DNA from: Halarcobacter anaerophilus
GTDB taxonomy: Bacteria > Campylobacterota > Campylobacteria > Campylobacterales > Arcobacteraceae
Assembly (NCBI RefSeq): GCF_006459125.1
Contig: NZ_CP041070.1
Span: 434,001 to 498,000 of the forward strand
Direction: 5' to 3'
Length of the DNA stretch: 64,000 nt
Both the position numbers and the translations under genes were made by a program. The notes under the pieces are model-generated. The model was not told the DNA's origin. It made no database searches and saw nothing but the letters and a program-made list of their open reading frames with translations. This document shows positions 18,870 to 28,487 of this stretch, one piece after another (position 1 is the first letter of the stretch; the number at the start of each line of letters is the position of its first letter).

Positions 18870-19769
18870 TTAGTCTTTTAAAAGTTTTTCCATATCAATC
18901 CCGTTATTTGGGTTATCTTTTCTTAAAAATTGAGTTCCTACTCCGTCACTTGTGAATAGTTCTAATAAAATTGAGTGTTCAACTCTTCCGTCTATTATAT
19001 GTGCTTTGTTTACACCGTTATAAATTGCATCAATACAAGAATCAACTTTAGGAATCATTCCACCTTCTATTGTTCCGTCTCTTTTATATCTTTGAATATC
19101 GTCTTTGTCAAGTGAATTGAGTAAATTCCCTTTTTTGTCTAATACTCCGATTGTATCCGTTAAAAACAGAACTTTTTGCGCTCCTACTGCTTGTGCTATT
19201 TTTGATGCTGCAACATCGGCATTTATATTATATCCTGGATGATTTGGTTTAGCACTATCAGCAATTGGGGCAATTACGGGAACAAAACCCTCTTTTATTA
19301 AATTATTAATTAAATCACCGTTTATTTCGGTAATTACTCCCGTATATCCGAATTTCCCGTCTTCTTTGGGTTTTGCTTTTATAATTGCCGAATCTTTCCC
19401 TGATATACCTATTGCTTTTGTTCCATGGTAATTTAAAAGTGAAGTTATATTTTTATTTATTTCTCCCGATAGAACCATTTCAACGACTCTCATTGTAGCT
19501 TCCGAGGTTACCCTGTGACCGTCGATAAATTCGGAATGTATCTCCAGTTTTTGTAAAACTTCCGAGATTCTAGCTCCTCCTCCATGAACAATTACAGGTT
19601 TAATACCTACAAGTGAGAGAAGAACTATATCTTCTGCAAATTTTTCTTTAAGTTCTGGACTCGTTTGTGCCGATCCTCCGTATTTTATAACAATAGTTTT
19701 TCCATAAAATTTTTTAATATGTGGTATTGCATCTAATAGTGTTTGTACTTTATGTTGCTTGTTTTGCAT
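18870..19769 (-). CDS. argB: Acetylglutamate kinase
   Basis: ArgB phosphorylates N-acetylglutamate in arginine synthesis. The 299-aa protein has the N-terminal KYGGSAQ ATP-binding lysine loop, VHGGGARISE, DGHRVTSEATM, NINADVAASKIA and the late EGGMIPK motif. An N-terminal helix (about 1-20, QTLLDAIPHIKKFYGK) is the extension usually found in arginine-sensitive hexameric forms, so feedback inhibition is plausible. It precedes thrC by 8 nt and follows the diguanylate cyclase gene by 45 nt. Confidence 0.95.
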   Translation of the reverse strand: MQNKQHKVQTLLDAIPHIKKFYGKTIVIKYGGSAQTSPELKEKFAEDIVLLSLVGIKPVIVHGGGARISEVLQKLEIHSEFIDGHRVTSEATMRVVEMVLSGEINKNITSLLNYHGTKAIGISGKDSAIIKAKPKEDGKFGYTGVITEINGDLINNLIKEGFVPVIAPIADSAKPNHPGYNINADVAASKIAQAVGAQKVLFLTDTIGVLDKKGNLLNSLDKDDIQRYKRDGTIEGGMIPKVDSCIDAIYNGVNKAHIIDGRVEHSILLELFTSDGVGTQFLRKDNPNNGIDMEKLLKD

Positions 19770-19814
19770 AGAGAAATCCTATTTCTATTTTAGAAGTGCG
19801 ATTATATCTAAACT

Positions 19815-21656
19815 TTACTTAGATTTATTTTGGATATTTAGTATAGATTTATTAAATCTAAAGACATTGTTCCTTCCGCTGTTTTTGGCTTTATAAAGGG
19901 CTAAGTCGGCAAATTTAATAGCCTCATTTATACTATGGGAATCTTTTGGATACATAGATATTCCAATGCTGAGTGTTTTTTTTATTGCTCTTATTTCTCC
20001 TGTTTGAATAGGAGTATTTGAAAAATTAATACGTATTTTCTCTGCAATATCTTTTATATAAGTTTCATCGCAATTATAAAGCAGAATCATAAACTCTTCT
20101 CCTCCGTATCTAATTGCAATATCCGATTCTCTTATATTCTCTTTTAAGGTTTGTGCAACAATTTTTAGGGCATTGTCTCCTACATCATGACCGTAAGTGT
20201 CATTTATAACCTTAAAAAAATCTATATCTAGCATTAGTATTCCGTATTGAACTTCCAATCTGCTTGTTTGTGCGGTTATTTTAGGAATTGTATCTTCCAA
20301 ATATTTTCTATTGAATAATCCTGTAAGTGCATCTGTTTGGGCGTTTTTCTCCAACATTAAAAGCAACTTTTTACTTACTATAACTGTTTTGGCAACATCA
20401 ATATAATCTTTTATATAAGCAATAAAGTTTTCTACACTTACTTCTTCATCTTTTGTATGTATTGAAACAATTAGATCAAGTTCATTTGATATAGAGTAGG
20501 GGATACAGTAGTAGTTGTGTTTTTTATTGCAAGAGTTATACGCAGGGCAGATATTTCTAAACTGCGTGGAGTCAATTATACTGTTTGTTCTATCTGCTCT
20601 ACATCCCTCTTTTAAAATATTACAAAAAATACTTTTTTCTTTGTGTACCAAAGTAATTTTCCCGTTTATGGTATTTGCTTCAAAAAGATTAAAATCTTCT
20701 ATGGGGGTTTTCTCTTTTATTATTTGAGCCAATCTACTATAAATCTGTCCTAGGGTTTTATCATACTCTATAGCTTTTCTAAAATTATAAACATCAATAA
20801 GTCTTTCTACGGTATTTTTTACATTTACTAAAGGATCCCTTTGTTTTTTAGTATAATTTTTTGATAAAAATGTAGAGATTTTATTGTCTATTGAAATAAG
20901 GGTTTTTTCTAATTTTTCTAAAAAATTGTTTATCCATACGGCTACATCTTCCGATTCTTTAGTTTTCATATCCGTAATACGATATGAATAATCTCCTTTT
21001 TGGGCTTTATTCATAACTTTTTTAATTGATTCAAAAAGAATTAGAAAGGGTGAAATAATAATATTCAAGATAAATATTATTAGAATCGTTAAAACAAGTG
21101 CAATGGCAATAGTGTTTGCTACTGTTTTTATTCCCGCTTGTTTGGAGTCGTCAACAGACATTTGTATAGTAATTGCACCTAAAGTATCTCCCTCTTTTGC
21201 ATTGCTATGACAAGAGATACAGTTGATTTTACCTCTGCTTGTTGCTTTGTAAGGGATAGTAATTCTAAAAGTGCTTTGGGAAAATATATTTTCATTAATT
21301 ACTCTTTTACTTTTCCCCGTTTTTAAAACTTCTTCGTCTATAGAGTCTTTTACATGTTCTGAAAGTAAACCCTCTCCGTATAACTCTATTACTTTTTGTC
21401 CTCGGCTCAGCCAGATATTATCAATATTGGGAATATTTTTCAGTTGGCTTAAAAAGAGTGCTCTGTCATCTATTACTCCTGATACCATTTGGGAAGTTAA
21501 AGAGTGTTCTACCGTTTTTGCTATTGCATGGGCTTTGTCGTCGATTGATTTTAAACCGTAATCTCTAAAGTTATAAATCATATCGGCAGTAATAAGAAGG
21601 AACATAAAACCTATAACAGTTATAACTAAAAAAAATATTTTATTTTTTGTTTTCAT
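19815..21656 (-). CDS. Membrane diguanylate cyclase with periplasmic c-haem sensor (DUF3365-like)
   Basis: The 613-aa protein (ATG at 21656; a GTG two codons earlier is possible) starts with a membrane helix at about 6-26. A periplasmic domain of about 150 residues follows, with the haem motif C146-I-S-C149-H150 in the setting of DUF3365/Tll0287-like sensors. A second helix (about 179-205) and a HAMP-like linker come next. The middle region has clustered cysteines near 350-390. The C-terminal GGDEF domain has GGEEF at 518-522 and an RESD inhibitory site five residues before it. It should make c-di-GMP in response to redox state or a gas ligand; the signal is inferred. Confidence 0.88.
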   Translation of the reverse strand: MKTKNKIFFLVITVIGFMFLLITADMIYNFRDYGLKSIDDKAHAIAKTVEHSLTSQMVSGVIDDRALFLSQLKNIPNIDNIWLSRGQKVIELYGEGLLSEHVKDSIDEEVLKTGKSKRVINENIFSQSTFRITIPYKATSRGKINCISCHSNAKEGDTLGAITIQMSVDDSKQAGIKTVANTIAIALVLTILIIFILNIIISPFLILFESIKKVMNKAQKGDYSYRITDMKTKESEDVAVWINNFLEKLEKTLISIDNKISTFLSKNYTKKQRDPLVNVKNTVERLIDVYNFRKAIEYDKTLGQIYSRLAQIIKEKTPIEDFNLFEANTINGKITLVHKEKSIFCNILKEGCRADRTNSIIDSTQFRNICPAYNSCNKKHNYYCIPYSISNELDLIVSIHTKDEEVSVENFIAYIKDYIDVAKTVIVSKKLLLMLEKNAQTDALTGLFNRKYLEDTIPKITAQTSRLEVQYGILMLDIDFFKVINDTYGHDVGDNALKIVAQTLKENIRESDIAIRYGGEEFMILLYNCDETYIKDIAEKIRINFSNTPIQTGEIRAIKKTLSIGISMYPKDSHSINEAIKFADLALYKAKNSGRNNVFRFNKSILNIQNKSK

Positions 21657-21770
21657 TAACACCGGCTTATAATTTAAAAATAGATTTATTATAACACTAA
21701 GTATTTAATTTAAAGTTAATTTTAAGTAAAAAAGTTGTGAAAATTAATTTTAATTATGTATTATTTCATT

Positions 21771-24509
21771 ATGAAACGATTTTTAGCATTAAAAGCAAGT
21801 GCAGGAAGCGGAAAAACTTTTGCACTGACTGTTCGATATATTACACTGTTATTACTTGGGGCTAGACCTAAAGAGATACTTACTCTTACTTTTACAAATA
21901 AAGCAGCAAATGAGATGAGTGAGAGAATCTATAATACGCTTTTAAATTTGGGAGAAGATGAGGCTTACTTAAATGAAATAGCAAAACAGTCGAATCTTAC
22001 AAAAGAGAAGATATTAGAAAAAAAAGAAATTCTTGTTGATATGTATACAAATGCAACTCTATCAATATTTACCATTGATAAATTTATAAATATGATATTA
22101 AGAGAGTTTTGCGGATATATAGGAATAAGCGATGATTTTGAAATAAAAGAGGATGATTCAGAGGCTTTAAGTATTAAATTTTTAGAATCGCTTAGTTTGG
22201 AAGCTTTTGATAAGTTAGTAGATTTTCAAATTTATGAAAAGAAAAAATACAGTTCTTTATTTGATATTTTTCAAAATTTGCTGGAAAAAAATGAAGATAT
22301 AGAGACTGTAAATATTGATGCTAGTTTAATAACGCTTCAAAAGCAGACTATATTAGATGAAGCTTATAAAATAAAAGAGTTTATTTTAAACTCTCCGCAA
22401 GCTTCGGACGCTGCTAAAAATGCAGTTGATTTTAACTCTTTTGAAGAACTATTAGCTAAAGGGAAAACTTGGCTTAGCAAAGATAGTGCAGCAGAGTTTA
22501 GAACTTTTAAAAAATGCTCGAATGAACTTTTAGAAAGCTTTTTTACAAAAGTAAAAAGTGAATTAAAAATTTATTATAAAATAAGAGCAGGATATAGTAT
22601 AAGCAGACTTTTTGAACTCTTTAAGCTTTTTAAAGAGTATAAATTGAAATATAATATTTCAAAAAACTATTTGCATTTTAGCGATATTTCAAATTTGACC
22701 TATGAACTTCTTTCAAAAAAAATAGACAAAGAGTTTTTATATTTTAGATTAGACTCAAAATTTTCTCATATTTTAATTGATGAGTTTCAAGATACCTCTT
22801 TGTTACAGTATAAAATTTTACAACCTTTAATTGAAGAGATTTTATCGGCAGGTGGGTTTAAAAGTTTCTTTTACGTAGGAGATACAAAACAGTCTATATA
22901 TAGATTTAGAGGCGGTAAAAGAGAACTTTTTGATTATGTACTAAAATCAAATCCGCAAGTTGAGGTTGAGATTTTAAATACAAATTACAGATCTTGCGAA
23001 AATATAGTGAATTTTGTAAATAACTCTTTTAATAAACTCTCTTCTTATGAATATTATGACCAAATGTCCGTACATAAAAGCGGGTTTATAGAAGTGTTGG
23101 AAGATAGCGCTTTATTAGAAGAAGAGAAGTACGTAAATATTGCAAAAAAAGTATCTTCTTTAATGCAAAAGGGTGTAAACAGCAATGATATAGCAATCTT
23201 AACATATACAAACGATGATGTTTTAAGTATCTATTCATATCTAAAAAAAATGTTTCCTTCCCTTAAAATATCTACGGAAATGACTTCAAAACTTATAAAT
23301 CAAGAGAATGTAAAAGCTTTAATAAATATGGTGAAATTTTTATATTTTAAAGAGGATTTATATAAAGAGAACGTAAATGCTATATTGGGAAAAGAGCCTT
23401 CTAGTTCTCTTGAAATTTTAATTGATATAAAAAGAGGAACGACCCAAGAACTTCTGTATAAAATAGCAAATGTACTTAATATAACAGATGAGAATGTAAT
23501 AAAATTAATAGAGCTTAGTAACAAATATAAAAATATAGTAGAGTTTGTTTATGAAATTGATAAATTAGAGGCTTCAATCGAAAACTCGGAGCAGAGAGGA
23601 CTTCAAATTTTGACAATTTTCAAATCAAAAGGTTTGGAGTTTCATACCGTACTTTTAATTGATAGGATAAAACAGAAAAATGCAGACAGAGGCTCTTTGC
23701 TTTTTGAGTATGATAATGTAGAACTAAAAAATATATATTATAAAATCTCGGGACTTGAAAACTATAATGAAGAGTATAAAAAAGCTTTAGAAAAAGAGAG
23801 AGCTCTGGCATATGAAGACGAGTTAAATATCTTATATGTTGCTTTAACCAGAGCCAAGAAAAATATGGTAGTTTTTAAAAAAGAGCATAAAAATTCTGTT
23901 TTTAATCTGCTTGATTTGAATGTCCAGCAAATAGGTGAAGTCGTAAAAAGCGAAAATAAAACCATAAATTATGAAAAGAGTGAAAAGGTTATTTATAAAC
24001 CTCTAAATTTGGGAGTTCAGGAAAAACCTGTATCAAAAGAGGATGATGATAAAGAGTACTCTTTATATTCAAGATATTTTGGAATAGCAACACACTACTG
24101 TTTGGAAATGATGAATGAATTTAATGAAAAATCACTAAATAATGCAATAAATCTTACAAAAAACAGATTTTCAAGTTTTCTTAAAAACAGTGATTTTGAA
24201 AGTATTAAAAAAAGAGTTACAAAACTTTTAGAAAACGGTAAGTTTCAAGATATAGTAAAAAATGCAACTTTTAATAAAGAGCAATCTTTATTGTATAACG
24301 GAGAATTAAAGATTATAGATTTATTGGCAATCAAAGAGAACAGCTACTATATTTTTGATTATAAAACCACAAAAGATGAATTAGATGAACATCAAATTCA
24401 AGTAAAACAGTATAAAAAGGCTATAGAAGAGATTGAAGAGTGTAAGAACGTATATACTTATATAATCTATTTAAAAGATGAAAAAGCTGTTTTAAAAGAG
24501 ATTATATAA
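21771..24509 (+). CDS. addA: AddA-type helicase-nuclease (RecB-like)
   Basis: The 912-aa protein starts at the ATG at 21771 (MKRFLALKASAGSGKT), the family-like N-terminus; an upstream ATG at 21756 is also in frame and neither has a clear ribosome-binding site. Walker A is at 9-16, with LTLTFTNKAANEM (motif Ia), ILIDEFQDTS (motif II), GDTKQSIYRFRGG (III) and NTNYRS (IV). Late motifs are LTIFKSKGLEF and LYVALTRAKK. The last 150 residues form a PD-(D/E)XK nuclease (IIDLL, then IFDYKTT and QIQVKQY). It processes double-strand breaks with AddB, which is not in this window. Its end overlaps thiE by 8 nt convergently. Confidence 0.9.
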   Translation: MKRFLALKASAGSGKTFALTVRYITLLLLGARPKEILTLTFTNKAANEMSERIYNTLLNLGEDEAYLNEIAKQSNLTKEKILEKKEILVDMYTNATLSIFTIDKFINMILREFCGYIGISDDFEIKEDDSEALSIKFLESLSLEAFDKLVDFQIYEKKKYSSLFDIFQNLLEKNEDIETVNIDASLITLQKQTILDEAYKIKEFILNSPQASDAAKNAVDFNSFEELLAKGKTWLSKDSAAEFRTFKKCSNELLESFFTKVKSELKIYYKIRAGYSISRLFELFKLFKEYKLKYNISKNYLHFSDISNLTYELLSKKIDKEFLYFRLDSKFSHILIDEFQDTSLLQYKILQPLIEEILSAGGFKSFFYVGDTKQSIYRFRGGKRELFDYVLKSNPQVEVEILNTNYRSCENIVNFVNNSFNKLSSYEYYDQMSVHKSGFIEVLEDSALLEEEKYVNIAKKVSSLMQKGVNSNDIAILTYTNDDVLSIYSYLKKMFPSLKISTEMTSKLINQENVKALINMVKFLYFKEDLYKENVNAILGKEPSSSLEILIDIKRGTTQELLYKIANVLNITDENVIKLIELSNKYKNIVEFVYEIDKLEASIENSEQRGLQILTIFKSKGLEFHTVLLIDRIKQKNADRGSLLFEYDNVELKNIYYKISGLENYNEEYKKALEKERALAYEDELNILYVALTRAKKNMVVFKKEHKNSVFNLLDLNVQQIGEVVKSENKTINYEKSEKVIYKPLNLGVQEKPVSKEDDDKEYSLYSRYFGIATHYCLEMMNEFNEKSLNNAINLTKNRFSSFLKNSDFESIKKRVTKLLENGKFQDIVKNATFNKEQSLLYNGELKIIDLLAIKENSYYIFDYKTTKDELDEHQIQVKQYKKAIEEIEECKNVYTYIIYLKDEKAVLKEII

Positions 24510-25068
24510 AATATCTAATAGAGGCAAAACCGTAAGCTTTGCTCTTTTTTATCTCTTCAATCTGCTCTTTTGATATTATCCCTCCCAAAGCAATAATATT
24601 AAGATCTTCATAGAGGTTTACAATCTCTTTTAGATTGCTTATTCCTTTTGGTTCTCCTTTATTAGGAGTTCTAAATATAGGTGAGTATGTAACTGCGTTT
24701 GCATGAAATTGCATAGCCATATCCAAGTCCTTAAAAGTGTGGCAGGATATAACTGTATAAAGGTCCAACTTTTTAGCCTCTTTTATTTTATCAAATTGTG
24801 ATGAGGTCAGATGTACACCGTGGGCTTTAAGTTTATAACTTAGATTATAGTTGCTGTTTAATAAAATTTTATTTATATTATTCTCTTTGCAAACATTAAC
24901 AAAAATCTTTGCCAACTCTTCATAATTGTTTGATTCTTTATCTCTAAAACACGCCATATTAACTTGTTTTTGTTTTAAGACTTTAGTTAAATTTTTTCTA
25001 AAAAGTTCGGGATTGTCAGAGTAGTATTTTGGATCGGTTATTAAATAATTAATAAAATCATGATTCAT
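24502..25068 (-). CDS. Thiamine-phosphate synthase-like protein (ThiE/TenI family)
   Basis: The 188-aa protein fits the ThiE/TenI TIM-barrel family. It has ITDPKYY at the start, AHGVHLTSSQ where ThiE has VHLGQ, ISCHTFKDLDMAMQFHANAVTYSPIF in place of the usual GADYIGxGPIF, and a C-terminal NIIALGGI. ThiE couples the pyrimidine and thiazole halves of thiamine. Several consensus glycines are altered (TYSPIF for GxGPIF) and it is shorter than most ThiE, so it could be a TenI-type aromatase or a divergent paralogue. No other thiamine genes are nearby. Confidence 0.75.
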   Translation of the reverse strand: MNHDFINYLITDPKYYSDNPELFRKNLTKVLKQKQVNMACFRDKESNNYEELAKIFVNVCKENNINKILLNSNYNLSYKLKAHGVHLTSSQFDKIKEAKKLDLYTVISCHTFKDLDMAMQFHANAVTYSPIFRTPNKGEPKGISNLKEIVNLYEDLNIIALGGIISKEQIEEIKKSKAYGFASIRYFI

Positions 25069-25161
25069 CGTTTCAAAAGACCTTTATTTCTAATGATTTT
25101 ATAATAGATTTAATTAAAACTATACTTAATTTCAAAATTAATTTAATATTGTTTTGACATA

Positions 25162-25199
25162 AAAAAAGGGAAAAAGATAGAACTCTTTTTCCCTTTTTT
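25162..25199 (-). terminator. Strong terminator after atpB
   Basis: AAAAAAGGGAAAAAG (25162-25176) and CTTTTTCCCTTTTTT (25185-25199) make a 15-bp perfect stem with an 8-nt loop 20 nt beyond the atpB stop. The A/T outer part supplies a T-run in both directions, so it may also end leftward and rightward transcripts. Confidence 0.85.
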
Positions 25200-25219
25200 A
25201 TTAGTAAGTAAGAAGTTTT

Positions 25220-25906
25220 CTAGTGATCTTCTTCTTCCATCATAATTGAACCGGCAATATAAACATATGTTAAAATACTGAAAATAAATGCTTGTAAGAA
25301 TCCAAATGCAGTAAGCATAAAGAAACCTGCCATAGGTAATAACCAAGGTACTAACATTAAAAGTACAAGTGTAAACATATCATCCCCTTTGATTGAACCA
25401 AAAAGTCTGAATGATAATGAAATTATTCTTGATAAGTGTGAAATAATTTCGATAGGGAACATTAAAGGTGCTAATACAGGCATTGGTCCCATAAAATGTT
25501 TAAAATAGTTGATAAAACCATTTTTTTTGATACCTAAGTAGTTATAATATACAAATACAATAAGAGCTAAACTTAACGTAAAGTTGATATTTGCAGTAGG
25601 TGATTCAAAACCAGGAATAATACCAATCATATTACTAAAGAAAATAACTAATGCTAATGAACCGATTAGAGGTAAATATCTTCTAGCATTCTCTTCTCCC
25701 ATTGTATCAGCTCCCATACTGATAACTCCACCGATAAATGTTTCTAATAGATTTTGTGAACCGGTTGGAACCAGTTGCATCTTTCTTGTTGCAGCTCTAG
25801 CTAATAGGAATATTATCCCGATAACTAAAACAAAGTGTGATAAGATAAGCCATTCTTGCCCGTGACCACCGATAGCACCTAAGAATGTAAATACTCTTTC
25901 TTCCAT
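25220..25906 (-). CDS. atpB: F0F1 ATP synthase subunit a
   Basis: Subunit a forms the proton half-channels beside the c-ring. The 228-aa protein has about five to six membrane helices and the essential arginine R167 in [15 protein letters not shown]. Further family motifs are GANxxN-like [14 protein letters not shown] and the C-terminal [17 protein letters not shown]. It is transcribed alone, with its own terminator. A detached atpB, away from the other F1F0 genes, is a known Campylobacterota trait (family knowledge). Confidence 0.95.
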   Translation of the reverse strand: MEERVFTFLGAIGGHGQEWLILSHFVLVIGIIFLLARAATRKMQLVPTGSQNLLETFIGGVISMGADTMGEENARRYLPLIGSLALVIFFSNMIGIIPGFESPTANINFTLSLALIVFVYYNYLGIKKNGFINYFKHFMGPMPVLAPLMFPIEIISHLSRIISLSFRLFGSIKGDDMFTLVLLMLVPWLLPMAGFFMLTAFGFLQAFIFSILTYVYIAGSIMMEEEDH

Positions 25907-25997
25907 TGTTTTCCTTTTGCGATTTCTTTCTTTGACTAAAATATCAGATATTATATATTTTATTTTCTAAATTTTTTCTAAATATGAAAAATAAAAT

Positions 25998-27203
25998 TTA
26001 GATTTGTTTATATCTGTAACCATTTTGTTTTAATTTTTCTTTAATCTCTCTTTGGTGATCTTCACCTTTTGTTTCAAGTGCGATTGTTATATGAGCTTCA
26101 CCGAATTCAAGTTTAATAGAGTCTCTGTCATAATCTATTTGAACAATATTTGCTCCGCAATCTCTGAAAATTTCCGATAATTCTGTTAAAGAACCCGGTT
26201 TGTCTCTAAGAGTTATAAGCAGATTCATTTTTCTGTATGATTTAACCAAACCTTTTTCAATAATTTGAGAAAGCATTGTTACGTCAATATTTCCGCCGCT
26301 GATTATTGAACATACTTTTGAATCTTCAACATCTACTTTTTCATGCATAATTGCAGCAGTTGCAGCAGCTCCTGCTCCTTCAACTACTAATTTATGTTTT
26401 TCTAGCAAAAATAAAACGGCATTTGCTATTTCATTATCGCTTACTTCTACGATATGGTCAACATATTCTAATATTATATTAAGCAGTTTTGGATTTACGT
26501 CACGTACTGCAATACCGTCTGCAATAGTTCTAACAGAGACTGAATCTATAGGCATTTGTGCCTTATATGATTCTTTCATTCCTCTTGCACCGCTTGCTAC
26601 TACTCCGATTATTTTAATATCGGGATTTATACTCTTTGCCGCGATTGCAATTCCTGCAATTAATCCGCCACCGCCTATTGGAACAATGATCTGTTTTAAA
26701 TCAGGAACTTCTTTTAAAATTTCTAAAGCAATAGTTCCTTGTCCAGCAATAACGTCATCATCGGCAAATGGATGAATAAACTCTTTGTTATGCTCTTTAC
26801 AAAATTTCATTGAAGCTTCATAGGCTTCATCAAAATTTTCTCCTGTTAAAACAACATTTGCACCATACGATTTTACACCGCTAACTTTTGTAAGAGGTGT
26901 TGCTTCAGGCATAAAAATTGTTGCTTCACAACCAAAATGTTGTGCTGAAAATGCAACACCTTGTGCATGATTTCCTGCACTTGCCGCAACTACTCCTCTA
27001 TCTCTTTTCTCTTTAGAAAGATTAGCGATTCTATTAAATGCACCTCTTAATTTAAAGCTTCCTGTTAATTGTAAATTTTCTTTTTTTAAGTATATTTCAC
27101 TATTAAAATTTTCACTTAAAATAGGGGCTTTTGTCATAGGTGTAGCTTCAACTACACTTTCAAGATTTTTTTGTGCTTCTTTTATATTATCTACTGTAAT
27201 CAT
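25998..27203 (-). CDS. ilvA: Threonine ammonia-lyase with C-terminal ACT domain
   Basis: The enzyme deaminates threonine to 2-oxobutyrate with PLP, the entry to isoleucine synthesis. The 401-aa protein has the PLP lysine K51 in TGSFKLRGA, the ASAGNHAQG loop and a glycine loop PIGGGGLIAG. An ACT domain follows from about residue 325 (LLITLRDKPGSLTEL). This is the single-ACT form, shorter than the two-ACT E. coli IlvA; enzymes of this form are annotated ilvA or tdcB. A 9-bp inverted repeat spans its stop codon (25967-26001) but lacks a T-run. Confidence 0.92.
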   Translation of the reverse strand: MITVDNIKEAQKNLESVVEATPMTKAPILSENFNSEIYLKKENLQLTGSFKLRGAFNRIANLSKEKRDRGVVAASAGNHAQGVAFSAQHFGCEATIFMPEATPLTKVSGVKSYGANVVLTGENFDEAYEASMKFCKEHNKEFIHPFADDDVIAGQGTIALEILKEVPDLKQIIVPIGGGGLIAGIAIAAKSINPDIKIIGVVASGARGMKESYKAQMPIDSVSVRTIADGIAVRDVNPKLLNIILEYVDHIVEVSDNEIANAVLFLLEKHKLVVEGAGAAATAAIMHEKVDVEDSKVCSIISGGNIDVTMLSQIIEKGLVKSYRKMNLLITLRDKPGSLTELSEIFRDCGANIVQIDYDRDSIKLEFGEAHITIALETKGEDHQREIKEKLKQNGYRYKQI

Positions 27204-27276
27204 TTTACGCTTCTTTAAAAATTTTATGGGATTTTATCAAAAAATTGATTAAAGGCTAGAAATTTAAGTTTATTAT

Positions 27277-28317
27277 TTAAACATAAATAAATTCATCTGC
27301 TTTAGAAGCTTTTAACTGTTCAATCCATTGAGTCTGTCCTGTTCCGAAGTTTTCACTTTGCCCTACATCATAAAAAGAGTTGTTTTCATAATCAATTGAT
27401 AAAATTAAATCAGGCACAGAATTGAAACCGTTTTGGGCTAACTCATATAAATCTTTTCCATATGAAGATATCATATACTTTTTTGAGAATTCAGGTATTG
27501 AGTCACTGTCTCTCACATTTTTTGAATATATTTCAAAAATATCAGTTCCATCATTTGTGACAAACTTTCCGTCAACAATATCTAAATCTCTAAGATTATA
27601 TCCTGTTATATCTTGCATCTCACGAATTAGATTAAATCTACTAAATTTTTCATGACTATATTGCATTGAATCATCTGAACGACTTGATATAATGTGATAA
27701 AATAATCCTTTTGCATTCTCTTTATCTAATAATTCTTCTAAAACTTTTTTCATCTCAAGATCTTCTGTTCCGCTTACACTTACCTTATAATCATTTGGAT
27801 CTATTGTGAATCTAAGTTTTGTATTTTGAGGTATTGTAATATTGTTGGAATCTAATAATTGTTGAAACTGTTCATTTACTGCTTGTCTATTATAGGCTTT
27901 TTCTTTTGCTACTTCTACATCACCGTAAAGAGGTCCCATGCCTCTAAAAATTGGATCGCCATAATTTATATTTGATGCACCTAGGTTTAAATATTGTATT
28001 TCCGTTCCGGAAGCAATTCTTCTTTCTTGTCTTGTTAATCCTTCTATATAATAAGGAGAAGAAGGTAGATAATATTTGTCAGAAATATGAGCATAAGGAT
28101 TTGCAAATTTTTTATTCTCTTCATTTACCTTTGAATAATAGGCTGTATGTAAAGCTCTTCTTTTATCTGATTCACTCTCATACTCATTTCTTGCTTGAAT
28201 AACCGGTTCTTCATCTGAAATTTTATTTTCCTCAGTTTTATTGGATTCTTTTGAAAGAGAATTTATTTTATTATTTGAGTTTTGTATAAATGTATGTGTA
28301 TTTGAATTTATAATCAT
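27277..28317 (-). CDS. Uncharacterised 346-aa soluble protein
   Basis: I do not firmly recognise this protein; its middle (RFTIDPNDYKVSVSG and the lines after it) vaguely recalls DUF4885-type proteins. It has no signal peptide or membrane helix. Residues 1-45 are Asn/Ser/Glu-rich and probably disordered. The folded part begins near residue 70 with YAHISDKYYLPSSPYY. Tyrosine and asparagine are frequent, and no catalytic motif stands out. A GGAG ribosome-binding site precedes the ATG. It is flanked by ilvA and metE on the same strand, with gaps of 73 and 170 nt, so it is probably its own unit. An N-terminus like that of flagellar-hook or secreted substrates is possible but unproven. Confidence 0.7.
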   Translation of the reverse strand: MIINSNTHTFIQNSNNKINSLSKESNKTEENKISDEEPVIQARNEYESESDKRRALHTAYYSKVNEENKKFANPYAHISDKYYLPSSPYYIEGLTRQERRIASGTEIQYLNLGASNINYGDPIFRGMGPLYGDVEVAKEKAYNRQAVNEQFQQLLDSNNITIPQNTKLRFTIDPNDYKVSVSGTEDLEMKKVLEELLDKENAKGLFYHIISSRSDDSMQYSHEKFSRFNLIREMQDITGYNLRDLDIVDGKFVTNDGTDIFEIYSKNVRDSDSIPEFSKKYMISSYGKDLYELAQNGFNSVPDLILSIDYENNSFYDVGQSENFGTGQTQWIEQLKASKADEFIYV

Positions 28318-28453
28318 GGAAACTCCTTATACTTAACAATTCTTAGATATAGTTTAATTATAATATTTTAAAACTTTATCTATATTAAATTTATTTAACT
28401 AAAGATTATAAAAAAATATTTGTAAGTATTATGTTAAAAGAAGTTTACTAAAA

Positions 28454-28483
28454 ATTAAAAAAGAGAGTTTAAAACTCTCTTTT
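28454..28483 (-). terminator. Rho-independent terminator after metE
   Basis: AAAAGAGAGT (28459-28468) and ACTCTCTTTT (28474-28483) form a 10-bp stem with a 5-nt loop. On the minus strand the stem runs into TTTTTTAATTTTT. It begins 5 nt past the metE stop. Confidence 0.85.
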
Positions 28484-28487
28484 ATAT

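Noticed and set aside
24502-25068. Looking for a thiamine (TPP) riboswitch upstream of the ThiE-like gene
   Set aside because: The leader of about 70-90 nt has no conserved TPP riboswitch core such as CUGAGA, so none is reported.
25967-26001. 9-bp inverted repeat CTAAATTTT/AAAATTTAG over the ilvA stop
   Set aside because: The loop is 17 nt, the stem is nearly all A/T and no T-run follows, so terminator function is not supported.
28318-28487. Possible small gene in the gap between metE and the 346-aa protein
   Set aside because: Apart from the metE terminator it contains only AT-rich sequence with no frame of useful length or ribosome-binding site.
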